This document shows, one piece after another, positions 32,320 through 40,960 of a stretch of DNA of 64,000 nt; positions within the stretch are counted from its first letter, which is position 1; every line of letters begins with the position of its first letter. The DNA comes from Mycolicibacterium rhodesiae (GTDB lineage Bacteria > Actinomycetota > Actinomycetes > Mycobacteriales > Mycobacteriaceae), in contig NZ_MVIH01000010.1 in the NCBI RefSeq assembly GCF_002086695.1, forward strand, positions 124,001-188,000, read 5' to 3'. A program made the position numbers and the translations under genes. The notes beneath the pieces are model-generated. The model saw only the letters and a list, made by a program, of their open reading frames with translations. It was not told the origin of the DNA and ran no database searches.

Positions 32320-33008
32320 GTCAGGCCGAGTTCGCGCATCCGATCGGCGTGCGTGCGCTGCAGCCGGTCGAAGAACTCGGCGACCTGCCCGAGGCCACCC
32401 GGACCGGCCAGCACCAGGTCGACCAGTTCGTCACGCTCAGCCAACACGTACTGCGCCTGGGTGATCGCCTCGCCGAGGAGGCGGCGCGACCACAGCGCCA
32501 ACCGGCTGCGCTGGCGTCCGCTGCTGGTCACAGCCTTACGAACCTCGGCGACCACGAACTGGGAGTGCCCGGTCTCGGAAAGCACCCCGCGCACCACCGA
32601 GGCCACCTCGTCGGGCAGCACGTCGGCGATCTCGAGGTAGAAGTCGGCCGCCAGCGCGTCACCGACATACGTCTTGACCAAGGCCTCGAGCCAGGTGCTC
32701 GGCGTGGTCAGCCGGTGGTAGTTCTCCAACGCCGAGGCATACCGCGTCATCGCCGGGACGACGTCGACACCGCGCGCCTCCAGCGCCTCCCGCAGCAGCT
32801 CGTAATGCGCCATCTCGGCAGCGGCCATGCTGGCCATGTTGATCCGGCCGCGCAGGTCCGGAGCCATCCGGGCTTCCTCGGTGAGCCGGTAGAACGCGGC
32901 GACCTCGCCGTAGGCCAGCAGCGCGAACAACTCGTTGACGCCGGGGTGGTCGGCGGTGATCCGCGCCGGTGACTCCGAGGCGGGCTGGGGGGCCGTCATG
33001 GCCGTCAC
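32316..33008 (-). CDS. Ferritin-like fold protein (tRNA hydroxylase/MiaE-like)
   Basis: A 230-residue all-helical protein with Glu/His-containing helices of the ferritin-like di-iron type, e.g. AFYRLTEEARMAPDLRGRI, AAAEMAHYELL and ETGHSQFVV. Resembles the MiaE-like hydroxylase family (Rv3210c). The candidate di-iron ligands are Glu and His in the EMAH and ETGH segments. ATG 33008 or 32999. Divergent from the rhlE leader. Activity not established. Confidence 0.8.
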   Translation of the reverse strand: MTAMTAPQPASESPARITADHPGVNELFALLAYGEVAAFYRLTEEARMAPDLRGRINMASMAAAEMAHYELLREALEARGVDVVPAMTRYASALENYHRLTTPSTWLEALVKTYVGDALAADFYLEIADVLPDEVASVVRGVLSETGHSQFVVAEVRKAVTSSGRQRSRLALWSRRLLGEAITQAQYVLAERDELVDLVLAGPGGLGQVAEFFDRLQRTHADRMRELGLT

Positions 33009-33100
33009 TGTAGTCCCGGCCAGAGCGCCGATCAGTCCGGGAGAGCGCGACCAGCTATGATGGGGTCTGACGAACGCCGTGAGGCGTGGTCAAGGAAATG

Positions 33101-33140
33101 TGCGTGCACGCAGTGGGCCCGCTCCCTCAGTGCAGGGCCC
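33101..33140. other. Structured stretch in the rhlE leader
   Basis: The 241 bp between the ferritin-fold gene and rhlE contain a perfect 12-bp palindrome TGCGTGCACGCA (33101-33112), followed at once by two GGGCCC blocks (33115-33120 and 33135-33140) able to form a stem. DEAD-box helicase genes often have long structured leaders. Role inferred only. Confidence 0.35.
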
Positions 33141-33249
33141 GGCGAATCGGGGCATCGAATCGATGGCACCGACTCCATTCCGAAGTCAGAACTCGTGCGC
33201 GCGTGACAACGCATTCGAGGACCGACTACGGAAGGCACAACGCCACCAC

Positions 33250-34764
33250 ATGACCCCACTGACAATCCATCCCCAAATCTCATTCGCCCAGCTCGGAGTA
33301 CGTGACGAGATCGTCCGGGCGCTGTCCGAAGAAGGCAAGGAATTCGCCTTCGCCATCCAGGAGCAGACCCTGCCGATGGCGCTGGCCGGCGACGACCTGA
33401 TCGGCCAGGCCCGCACCGGCATGGGCAAGACCCTTGCCTTCGGTGTGCCGCTGCTGCACCGCATCACCACCGACACCACTCGGCCGCTGACCGGCACTCC
33501 GCGCGCGCTCGTGGTGGTCCCGACCCGCGAGCTGTGTCTGCAGGTCCACGGCGACCTGGTCGCCGCATCGAAGTATCTGAAGGCCGACGAGTCGCGCAAG
33601 CTGACCGTCACCGCCATCTACGGCGGCCGCCCGTACGAGCCGCAGATCGAGGCGCTCCAGAAGGGCGTCGACGTCGTCGTCGGCACCCCGGGCCGGTTGC
33701 TCGACCTCGCCCAGCAGGGCCACCTGCAGCTCGGCGGCCTGTCGGTTCTGGTGCTCGACGAGGCCGACGAAATGCTGGACCTGGGCTTCCTGCCCGACAT
33801 CGAGCGGATCCTCAAGCAGATCCCGACCGAGCGGCAAGCCATGCTGTTCTCGGCGACCATGCCGGACCCGATCATCACGCTGGCCCGCACCTTCATGAAC
33901 CAGCCCACCCACATCCGGGCCGAGGGTGTGCAGGGCGCCGCGACCCACGACACCACCGAGCAGTTCGTCTACCGCGCCCACGCGCTGGACAAGGTCGAGA
34001 TGGTCAGCCGCATCCTGCAGGCGCAGGGCCGCGGCGCGACGATGATCTTCACCCGTACCAAGCGAACCGCGCAGAAGGTGTCCGACGAGCTGGCCGAGCG
34101 CGGCTTCAAGGTCGGCGCCGTGCACGGCGACCTGGGCCAGATCGCCCGTGAGAAGGCGCTCAAGGCGTTCCGCAGCGGCGACATCGACGTGCTGGTGGCG
34201 ACGGACGTGGCAGCTCGAGGTATCGATATCGACGACATCACTCACGTGATCAACTACCAGATCCCCGAGGACGAGCAGGCCTACGTGCACCGCATCGGGC
34301 GCACCGGCCGGGCCGGCAAGACCGGCATCGCGATCACCCTGGTGGACTGGGATGAGCTGGACCGGTGGTCGATGATCGACAAAGCCCTCAAGCTCGACTG
34401 CGCCGATCCCGCCGAGACCTACTCCAACTCCCCGCACTTCTACGAGGAGCTGAACATCCCCACCGACGCCGGCGGTACGGTCGGCGCCGCGCGCAAGTCG
34501 CAGGGCGCCAAGTCCCAGAGCGCCAAGGCGCAGGACGGCACCCGGATCAGCTCCGCCGACTCCAACCGGGAGCGGCCCAGCCGCAACCGTTCTCGCCGGC
34601 GCACCCGCGGCGGCGAGGGCGCCAACGGACACACCGCCACGCAGTCCGACTCGCCGGCAGGCGGCGACCAGCCGGCCGAGGGTGGCGACGACAGCCCGGC
34701 CCGCAAGCGCCGTCGCCGGCGTCGGCCGCGCAACGCCGCCGAGGCCCCCGCAACCGCAGGATGA
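33250..34764 (+). CDS. rhlE: DEAD-box RNA helicase RhlE
   Basis: A 504-residue ATP-dependent RNA helicase. Q motif region (FAIQEQTLP), Walker A ARTGMGKT (54-61), PTREL, TPGR, DEAD (170-173), SAT, and HRIGRTGRAGKTG are all present. A disordered C-terminal tail of about 100 residues ends in Arg-rich blocks (NRSRRRTRGG and RKRRRRRRPRN), which bind RNA. It takes part in RNA remodelling, ribosome assembly or decay. ATG 33250 fits the start of the Q-motif domain; the frame continues upstream without homologous sequence. A gene for an anchored propeller protein follows after 20 bp. Confidence 0.95.
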   Translation: MTPLTIHPQISFAQLGVRDEIVRALSEEGKEFAFAIQEQTLPMALAGDDLIGQARTGMGKTLAFGVPLLHRITTDTTRPLTGTPRALVVVPTRELCLQVHGDLVAASKYLKADESRKLTVTAIYGGRPYEPQIEALQKGVDVVVGTPGRLLDLAQQGHLQLGGLSVLVLDEADEMLDLGFLPDIERILKQIPTERQAMLFSATMPDPIITLARTFMNQPTHIRAEGVQGAATHDTTEQFVYRAHALDKVEMVSRILQAQGRGATMIFTRTKRTAQKVSDELAERGFKVGAVHGDLGQIAREKALKAFRSGDIDVLVATDVAARGIDIDDITHVINYQIPEDEQAYVHRIGRTGRAGKTGIAITLVDWDELDRWSMIDKALKLDCADPAETYSNSPHFYEELNIPTDAGGTVGAARKSQGAKSQSAKAQDGTRISSADSNRERPSRNRSRRRTRGGEGANGHTATQSDSPAGGDQPAEGGDDSPARKRRRRRRPRNAAEAPATAG

Positions 34765-34784
34765 CGACCGCTATCGTCGCCTAG

Positions 34785-36014
34785 ATGGTCAGACCCGAGC
34801 GCCGCACCAAGGGCGATCTCGTCGCCGCGGCGACGATCGCGCTTGTCGTGGCCGTCATCGCCGCGCTGTTCTGGTGGAACAGCTCTGCGCGGGCCACGAT
34901 CAGCCGGCCCGCCACCTCACCGGCGCCCAACCCGATTCCGGCACGGGTGGTTCCCGACGTGCTGCAACAGTTGTGGACCGCGAGCAGCCCGCGCACGCTG
35001 AGCCCGATCGTCGTTGGCGGCACCGTGGTGACCGGCGACGGGCGGACCGTCGACGGGCATGACCCGCAGAGCGGTCAGATCCGGTGGACGTTCGCCCGCG
35101 ATACCAACCTGTGCGGGGTGTCCTACGTCTACGACCTTGCTGTCGCGGTGTATCCGGATTCGCGTGGCTGCGGACAGGTCAGCAGCATCAACGGCGGCAC
35201 CGGCCACCGCGGACCGACCCGCACCGCCTACGCCGACAAGCAGGTGGTGCTCAGCTCCAACGGCAGCGCCGTGCTGTCGGCCGGTCCCACCCGGCTGGAA
35301 CTGTGGCGCTCAGATCTTGTGCGCATGCTGTCCTACGGCGAGATCGATGCCCGGGTCAAACCCGTCAACCAAGGCGTCGGTGCCGGCTGCACCCTGATGT
35401 CGGCGGCGGCCAGTGACGAGGCCGTGTCGGTGATGGAAGCCTGCCGCGACCAGAAAGACCTGCGCCTGACGCTGCTCAAGCCGGCGAAGGAAGAAGACGA
35501 GCCCGACACCAAGAACGTGCCGCTGCCCGGCGTCGGCGCCGATTCCGAGGCCCGCGTGCTGGCGGTGTCGGGCACCACCACCGCGGTGTACCTGCCGTCC
35601 CCGCAACCCCAGATCGCTGTGTACGACGACACCGGCACCAAGATCGCCAGCACGTTGTTGAAAAAGGCTCCGGTGCTTGCCAATCCGGCCCAGGCCGTCA
35701 CTCACGCCGGCGATTTGTACACCTGGTGGACCGGCGACAGCGTGGAAGTGTTCGATGCGCGGCTGTCCTACCGCTACACCATCGAGGCATCGGCTGCGGT
35801 GGCCCCGCTGGGCCCGGGCGCGATGATGGCGGGCCGGCTGCTCATCCCGCTGACCAACGGCATCGGGGTGTACGACCCGGGCAGCGGCGCCAGCGAGCGG
35901 ATCATCGCCGTCACCCACCCGGCCGGCACGGGACCGGTGGTGCCCGCCGTCACCGGCTCGTCAGTGATCGAACAGCGCGGTGGCGCGCTGGCCGTGTTCG
36001 GCCCGAAGACCTAA
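34785..36014 (+). CDS. Membrane-anchored PQQ-like beta-propeller protein
   Basis: A 409-residue protein with an N-terminal anchor (about 11-31: LVAAATIALVVAVIAALFWW) and an extracytoplasmic domain. Its repeated strand pattern (TVVTGDGRTVDGHDPQSGQI, then AVYDDTGTKIAS, EVFDARLSYRYT and GVYDPGSGASERI) looks like PQQ-type propeller blades. Rv3212-like, function unknown. It probably shares a transcript with rhlE (20-bp gap). Its stop overlaps by 4 bp the stop of a convergent lipoprotein gene. Confidence 0.8.
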   Translation: MVRPERRTKGDLVAAATIALVVAVIAALFWWNSSARATISRPATSPAPNPIPARVVPDVLQQLWTASSPRTLSPIVVGGTVVTGDGRTVDGHDPQSGQIRWTFARDTNLCGVSYVYDLAVAVYPDSRGCGQVSSINGGTGHRGPTRTAYADKQVVLSSNGSAVLSAGPTRLELWRSDLVRMLSYGEIDARVKPVNQGVGAGCTLMSAAASDEAVSVMEACRDQKDLRLTLLKPAKEEDEPDTKNVPLPGVGADSEARVLAVSGTTTAVYLPSPQPQIAVYDDTGTKIASTLLKKAPVLANPAQAVTHAGDLYTWWTGDSVEVFDARLSYRYTIEASAAVAPLGPGAMMAGRLLIPLTNGIGVYDPGSGASERIIAVTHPAGTGPVVPAVTGSSVIEQRGGALAVFGPKT

Positions 36015-36571
36015 CTCGGCGGTGTTGACCCCGCAGCCGAGAGGTCGGCTTGAGCCATGCGGCAATCCGAGCGGGCACTCAGGGCTGCCGCTTTCTGCGT
36101 AGACAGCTGAAATAGGATCCCATCGGAGCCTTGCAGGTAGACGTCGTGGTCACCGGCGCTGTCTTTGGTCGTCCCAAAGTGGTTGGTGCCCAACGTTTGC
36201 GCGCCCCGTTTGAGGATGTCCACGGCCTGCGGCCACCGGTCGTCAGAGATGGGCGCGCTGAAACTGATCAAGAAGTGAGCAGCCTTGCCGGGTGTGTGCG
36301 CGTAGTCACCGCCGCAGCCGGTCCACTCGTCTTGCACGGTCTGCCAGGTGCTGTCCGGGGTGAGATCGGCGATCTGGGTGGCTACCCCATGAAGAATGTC
36401 GCGGTATTGCTGTTGCGCCGCTTCCAGCGGCGGTTTGGCGCGCAGCTGTTGATCGAGCGCGGCGATGTGTTCGGGAGTCGCGTAGCCCTCCCCGTGAGGG
36501 GTGCCGCCGTGGCCACAGGCCGCCGCGGCGGTGCACACCGCGGCCAGCAGTACAGCAATCCGGGTATGCAT
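36011..36571 (-). CDS. Putative LppA/LppV-like lipoprotein
   Basis: A 186-residue exported protein with a short signal and lipobox AAAC (Cys19). The mature domain contains WQTVQDEWTGCGGDYAHTPG and HDVYLQGSDGILFQLSTQ and three further Cys, resembling mycobacterial LppA/LppB/LppV-type lipoproteins as I remember them. Function unknown. The ATG overlaps the stop of the upstream small membrane gene by one base (TGATG), so translation is probably coupled. Last gene of a three-gene envelope operon that I do not remember in M. tuberculosis at this place. Confidence 0.72.
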   Translation of the reverse strand: MHTRIAVLLAAVCTAAAACGHGGTPHGEGYATPEHIAALDQQLRAKPPLEAAQQQYRDILHGVATQIADLTPDSTWQTVQDEWTGCGGDYAHTPGKAAHFLISFSAPISDDRWPQAVDILKRGAQTLGTNHFGTTKDSAGDHDVYLQGSDGILFQLSTQKAAALSARSDCRMAQADLSAAGSTPPS

Positions 36572-36828
36572 CAGCGCCCCTCGGACTTACGGCGGGGATT
36601 GTTATCGGATTCACCGTCTTCCCAGTCCACCCATTCCGGCAGCGGCGTGCTGGGCATCGCTCCGTGGGCGGACGCCTCGAAGCCCGGCTGATTTCGGGAC
36701 GGCCTCCACTTGGGGTCACCCCTGTTGGCGTGGGAGCGGCGAATGCCGCGGGTGACGATCGCGACGACGCCACCGACGATGAACACCAGCAGTGCCACCT
36801 TGAGGATGACGACGACGGTGGGCAGCAT
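36571..36828 (-). CDS. Small single-pass membrane protein
   Basis: An 85-residue protein: hydrophobic helix at about 3-25 (VVVILKVALLVFIVGGVVAI), then a basic (RGIRRSHANRG) and charged, Trp-containing tail (PEWVDWEDGESDNNPRRKSE). No known domain. It lies 6 bp after the upstream anchored protein and overlaps the lipoprotein start by one base, which supports it as a real gene in the middle of the operon. Confidence 0.68.
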   Translation of the reverse strand: MLPTVVVILKVALLVFIVGGVVAIVTRGIRRSHANRGDPKWRPSRNQPGFEASAHGAMPSTPLPEWVDWEDGESDNNPRRKSEGR

Positions 36829-36834
36829 CGGCGA

Positions 36835-37314
36835 TCAGAGGTGCAGGTTGGGGCAGCTTTTGCCGAGTGCGGCGGTGGCGTCGAAGGTGAGTTGAGCGGC
36901 TCGCATCGTGTCGGCGTCGCCGCCGGCGGGGGCGGGGGCGGTGGCGGCGTCGCGTTGGGCTTTGGCTGACAGGGCCGCACCGTCGGCCCACTTGCTGAGC
37001 TGGTCCTCGAGGTCCGGGGCTGTCACCGACGAGGCGGCGGCCCGGATCTTGTCGCTCATGGCCGATTCCTGTTCGGCGATCTTGAGCAGGTCTGAGGTGT
37101 CACCGGGTCCGCTGCCCAGCTTCGCGATCGACTGTTGCATCGCGCTCCACTGCGGCCCCAGGGGTTCTATTGCTGCGCAATCATTTTGGGTGTGGTGGGT
37201 GCTGCGGAGGGTCCAGAAGGTGGCGATAACTGCGCCGATGATCACGACGGCCAGCAACCACAGCCAGCGGCGGAGGCCCGTCCTGGTTGAAGCGCGCTCA
37301 ATAGGCTCGGCCAC
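36835..37314 (-). CDS. Membrane-anchored helical protein of unknown function
   Basis: A 159-residue protein with a basic N-terminus, one transmembrane helix at about 16-36 (RWLWLLAVVIIGAVIATFW), and an extracytoplasmic helical domain with a Cys near each end (NDCAAIEP and GKSCPNLHL) that may form a disulfide. First gene of the operon with the small membrane protein and the lipoprotein. I do not recognise a family. The 160 bp upstream to the ParA-like gene hold nothing evident. Confidence 0.7.
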   Translation of the reverse strand: MAEPIERASTRTGLRRWLWLLAVVIIGAVIATFWTLRSTHHTQNDCAAIEPLGPQWSAMQQSIAKLGSGPGDTSDLLKIAEQESAMSDKIRAAASSVTAPDLEDQLSKWADGAALSAKAQRDAATAPAPAGGDADTMRAAQLTFDATAALGKSCPNLHL

Positions 37315-37475
37315 GTGTCCCCCTGGCTTTCGCTGGTTTGCTGGCTGCCACCATACCGACGCCCGGCTCGACGCCGAAAGTCACCGCTGCAGCCGGCTGC
37401 CCGAGGCGATTTATCGGGCCGGTCTCGTGGGTGGACGGCCCCCTCATCCGCGGGGACCAGGGCCGAGCTGTAGAC

Positions 37476-38276
37476 CTAGACCTCGGGAGTGAAGGTCGGC
37501 AGCGCTTTGCCGGACTTCCAATGCTTCAGCAGCGCGGCCGCCAGATCACGATATGCGGTGCCGCCCTTGCTCTTTCGCCCTGCCAGAACCGACGAACCGG
37601 ATGCGCTTGCCTCGGCGAAGCGGACCGTGCGCGGAATCGGCGGGGCCAACACCGGCAGGTCGTAACGGTCGGCGACGTCGAGCAGCACGTCGCGGCTGTG
37701 CGTGGTGCGCGAGTCGTACAACGTGGGCAAGGCACCCAACAGCTTCAGGTTCGGGTTGGTGATCTGCTGCACGTCGTCGACGGTGCGCAGGAACTGGCCG
37801 ACCCCGCGGTGCGCCAGCGTCTCGCACTGAAGCGGCACGATCACCTCGTCAGCCGCCGTCAGCCCGTTGAGGGTGAGCACACCCAGCGACGGCGGACAGT
37901 CGATGATCACCACGTCGAACTGGTCGAGCTTGTCCAGCGCGCGCTTGAGCGCGTACTCGCGTCCGGCGCGCATCAGCAGCATGGCTTCCGCACCGGCGAG
38001 GTCGATGTTGGCCGGCAGCAGCGTCATGCCTTCGGTCGTCTCCACCAGCGCCGCGTTGGGTTCGACGTCGCCGAGCAGCACCTCGTGCACCGACACCGCC
38101 AACTTGTCCGGATCAGTGCCCAGCGAAAACGTCAGGCACCCCTGCGGGTCCAGGTCGACGAGCAAGACACGCTTGCCCGCATCGGTGAAAGCCGCCCCAA
38201 GAGACGCGACCGTGGTTGTCTTGGCCACCCCACCCTTCTGGTTGGCCACCGCCAATACTCGGGTCACACGGACCAT
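37476..38276 (-). CDS. ParA/Soj-family ATPase
   Basis: A 266-residue deviant-Walker ATPase: ANQKGGVAKTTTVASLG (about 10-26) with the signature Lys of ParA/MinD proteins, DLDPQGCLTFSLG as motif A', and VIIDCPPSLGVLTLN as motif B. It resembles Rv3213c and is not next to a parB gene, so it is not the chromosomal ParA of the origin region; orphan ParA proteins position other cargoes. GTG or ATG near 38276; upstream is the divergent phosphatase gene at 70 bp. Confidence 0.92.
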   Translation of the reverse strand: MVRVTRVLAVANQKGGVAKTTTVASLGAAFTDAGKRVLLVDLDPQGCLTFSLGTDPDKLAVSVHEVLLGDVEPNAALVETTEGMTLLPANIDLAGAEAMLLMRAGREYALKRALDKLDQFDVVIIDCPPSLGVLTLNGLTAADEVIVPLQCETLAHRGVGQFLRTVDDVQQITNPNLKLLGALPTLYDSRTTHSRDVLLDVADRYDLPVLAPPIPRTVRFAEASASGSSVLAGRKSKGGTAYRDLAAALLKHWKSGKALPTFTPEV

Positions 38277-38346
38277 CCTTGCAGGTTCGCCGCCGTTACG
38301 TCCCGGCTGCCACGGCGCGCCTGGTCATCGGGCAGAATCAATCATC

Positions 38347-38958
38347 GTGAGTGTCGGTACGCATCGGTTGGTCCTGCTTCGGCACGGCGAGACCGAGTGG
38401 TCCAAGAGCGGTCAGCACACCAGTACCACCGACCTCGATCTCACCGAGCACGGGCGCGAGCAGGCCAAACTGGCCGCGCACACGATCGAGCACCTCGGAC
38501 TGGACAACCCACTGGTGGTCAGCAGCCCCCGCAAGCGCGCCCTGGCCACCGCCGAGCTGGCCGGTCTGACGGTCGACGACGTGTCGCCGCTGCTGTCGGA
38601 GTGGAATTACGGCGACTACGAAGGCCTGACCACCCACCAGATCCGCACCGACACCCCGGGCTGGCTGCTGTGGACCTACGGCTGCCCCGGCGGTGAGAGC
38701 GTCGACCAGGTCAGCATGCGGGCCGACCAGGCGGTGTCCTACGCGCTGGAACGTATGGTCGACCGTGACGTGGTGTTCGTCGGCCACGGGCATTTCTCCC
38801 GCTCGGTGGTGACGCGCTGGGTGGAGCAGCCACTGCGTGAGGGTGCGCGCTACGGGTTCGGCGCTGCCTCGGTGGCGGTGTGCGGCTTCGAATACGGCCT
38901 GCGGCAGCTCTCGGCGCTGGGCTTGACCAGCCACCGCGAGCCGGTCACCGGGACGTGA
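38347..38958 (+). CDS. gpm2: Histidine-phosphatase superfamily acid phosphatase (Gpm2-like)
   Basis: A 203-residue protein with the RHGETEWS phosphate-pocket motif near residue 12, the second His in FVGHGHFSR and the Glu of LSEWNYGDYEG. M. tuberculosis Rv3214 carries the name gpm2 (phosphoglycerate mutase) but is known as a broad acid phosphatase; the same caution applies. GTG 38347 fits family length; the upstream frame is the shadow of the ParA-like gene. Its TGA shares a base with the next ATG (38958). Confidence 0.9.
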   Translation: MSVGTHRLVLLRHGETEWSKSGQHTSTTDLDLTEHGREQAKLAAHTIEHLGLDNPLVVSSPRKRALATAELAGLTVDDVSPLLSEWNYGDYEGLTTHQIRTDTPGWLLWTYGCPGGESVDQVSMRADQAVSYALERMVDRDVVFVGHGHFSRSVVTRWVEQPLREGARYGFGAASVAVCGFEYGLRQLSALGLTSHREPVTGT

Positions 38959-40052
38959 TGGCCCTTCCGTCGTTTGTGCTGAGCGGCCCCGCCGGGACAG
39001 TCGTCGCCGAGGGGATCCGGACGGGGTACGACGACGTCGCGGCAGCGGCGGCGGCGCTGGCCGACGGTTCGGCGGACGTGCTGGTGGGCGCGCTGCCGTT
39101 CGACATCCGGAGCAGGACGGCGCTGCTGACGCCGACGACGGTGACGTTCCGCGACGCCCTTCCGTCCTGGTCGACGGCGCCGCTGCCCGCGGTGCGTGTC
39201 GAGGCGATGCTACCGGCGCCCGCGGAGCATCGTGCCCGAATCCGCGCTGCGCTGGATCGCCTGACCGCGCCCGAAAGTGCTTTGCAGAAGGTCGTTTTGG
39301 CGCGGGCGCTGCGTCTGGTCGCTGACGGGCCACTCGACGCACGCGCGATCCTGGACCGCCTGGTGGCCGCCGACGCCGAAGCATGCGCCTACCTGGCCGA
39401 CCTGTCCGTCGCGGGCGGTGACCACGCGGGCACCGCGCTGGTGGGGGCCAGCCCCGAACTGCTGGTCGCCCGCTCCGGTGAGGTGGTGACCTGCCAGCCG
39501 TTCGCCGGGTCCGCGCCGCGATCGGCCGATCCGCAGACCGACGCCGCCAACGGTGCCGCGCTGGCCGAATCGGGCAAGAACCGCCACGAACATCAGCTGG
39601 TCGTCGACACGATGCGCGCTGCGCTCGAACCGCTGTGCGCCGATCTGGAGATCGCGCCGCAACCGCAACTGAGCCGCACCGCCGCACTGTGGCATCTGTC
39701 CACCCCGATCCGCGGCCGGTTGCGCGACACCTCCACCACCGCACTCGATTTAGCGCTGGCACTGCATCCCACCCCGGCGGTGGGCGGGGTGCCCACCGCG
39801 GCAGCGGTCGATCTGATCGCGCAGCTCGAAGGTGACCGCGGCTTCTACGCAGGCGCAGTGGGCTGGTGCGACGCTCGCGGCGACGGCCGATGGGTGGTGG
39901 CGATCCGCGGCGCGCAACTGTCCGCCGACCGGTTGGGGGCGCTCGCCCAGGCCGGCGGCGGTATCGTCGCCGAATCCGACCCGGATGACGAAGTCGCTGA
40001 GACCACAACGAAATTCACAACCATTCTGTCAGCCCTGGGGGTGCAGCAATGA
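38958..40052 (+). CDS. entC: Isochorismate synthase
   Basis: A 364-residue chorismate-utilising enzyme converting chorismate to isochorismate, the entry to menaquinone (and salicylate) synthesis. Family blocks visible: LQKVVLARALRL, ASPELLVARSGEVVTCQPFAGSAPRS, the KNRHEHQLVVD metal-site region, LSTPIRGRL, LHPTPAVGGVPT and GWCDARGDGRWVVAIRGAQL. ATG 38958 overlaps the gpm2 stop by one base; its own stop overlaps the GNAT gene (ATGA), giving a coupled three-gene operon. Confidence 0.92.
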   Translation: MALPSFVLSGPAGTVVAEGIRTGYDDVAAAAAALADGSADVLVGALPFDIRSRTALLTPTTVTFRDALPSWSTAPLPAVRVEAMLPAPAEHRARIRAALDRLTAPESALQKVVLARALRLVADGPLDARAILDRLVAADAEACAYLADLSVAGGDHAGTALVGASPELLVARSGEVVTCQPFAGSAPRSADPQTDAANGAALAESGKNRHEHQLVVDTMRAALEPLCADLEIAPQPQLSRTAALWHLSTPIRGRLRDTSTTALDLALALHPTPAVGGVPTAAAVDLIAQLEGDRGFYAGAVGWCDARGDGRWVVAIRGAQLSADRLGALAQAGGGIVAESDPDDEVAETTTKFTTILSALGVQQ

Positions 40053-40528
40053 CCGTGATCCGGATGGCCCGTCCCGGCGACGAGCCCGAGATCGTCGCGA
40101 TGATCCGCGAACTCGCCGAGTTCGAGCACGCCATCGATCAGTGCACCGTGACCGAAAGTCAGATCACCGCAGCGCTTTTCGGCGACAATCCGGTTGGATC
40201 CTGCCACGTGGTCGAGGTCGACGGCGAAGCCGCCGCGGTGGCGCTGTGGTTCCGAACCTTCTCCACCTGGGACGGCGTGGCCGGCATCTACCTGGAAGAC
40301 CTGTTCGTCCGCGACAAGTTCCGCAGGCGCGGCCTGGCCCGCACGCTGCTCGCGACGCTGGCCAAGGTCTGCGTCGACAACGGCTATACCCGCCTGGCGT
40401 GGGAAGTGCTGGACTGGAACGTCAACGCGATCGCGCTCTACGACGCCGTCGGCGGCAAGCAGATGTCGGAGTGGATCAACTACCGCGTGAGCGGCCCGGA
40501 GCTTGCGGCGCTGGCAGCTGAGGTCTAG
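40049..40528 (+). CDS. GNAT-family N-acetyltransferase
   Basis: A 159-residue GNAT protein with the acetyl-CoA loop FRRRGLARTLLATLA (motif A), the preceding strand GIYLEDLFVRDKF and the C-terminal LDWNVNAIALYDAVGGK. The closest recognisable type is diamine/spermidine-like acetyltransferases (SAT family pattern GIYLEDLFV), acceptor unknown. The start overlaps entC by 4 bp and the end overlaps the convergent membrane gene by 4 bp. Confidence 0.9.
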   Translation: MTVIRMARPGDEPEIVAMIRELAEFEHAIDQCTVTESQITAALFGDNPVGSCHVVEVDGEAAAVALWFRTFSTWDGVAGIYLEDLFVRDKFRRRGLARTLLATLAKVCVDNGYTRLAWEVLDWNVNAIALYDAVGGKQMSEWINYRVSGPELAALAAEV

Positions 40529-40914
40529 CCGCCGGCCCGCGACGCCCAGCGCAGCGCGGGCGGGCTGAACAGCAACGCCAGCACCGCAATTGCCACCCCA
40601 CCCATGGCGATCGCATAGATCGGCTGGTGGGCGGCCACGATGTACCAGGCCACCGGCAGCAGCAGCAGGTTGGCGAACACCGCGATGCCCCGACCCCAGC
40701 GACGCCCGGTGATCAGCCCCCAACCGGCGGCTGCCACCGCCCCGCCCATCACCGCGAACCAGCCTGCCGTGCCGTACCCGTTGACGATGTGCTGGTCAGC
40801 GCCCGCCAGAGCGCGCACCACCAGCACCACGGCCACGACGATCGCCACCACACCTTCAGCAGCCGCCACGAAGCCGGCGTAGCGGACCACGGGCGGGACA
40901 ACGGATTCGGTCAC
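40525..40914 (-). CDS. Four-TM membrane protein (Rv3217c-like)
   Basis: A 129-residue protein with about four transmembrane helices (RYAGFVAAAEGVVAIVVAVV, WFAVMGGAVAAAGWGL, IAVFANLLLLPVAWYIVA and AMGGVAIAVLALLF). No catalytic motif. GTG 40914 begins the hydrophobic protein; GTG 40935 would add seven residues. Function unknown. Confidence 0.78.
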   Translation of the reverse strand: MTESVVPPVVRYAGFVAAAEGVVAIVVAVVLVVRALAGADQHIVNGYGTAGWFAVMGGAVAAAGWGLITGRRWGRGIAVFANLLLLPVAWYIVAAHQPIYAIAMGGVAIAVLALLFSPPALRWASRAGG

Positions 40915-40960
40915 CTTCGTAAGGTAGCGGGTCACGTTGTGCCCATCGGGGCCGCGCGGC

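Noticed and set aside
33280..34632. A 450-codon minus-strand frame over rhlE
   Set aside because: The RhlE frame has every DEAD-box motif; the opposite frame is composition-driven.
37476..38276. Chromosomal partition locus (parA with parB)
   Set aside because: No parB or parS-like sites nearby; the protein is an orphan ParA/Soj relative.
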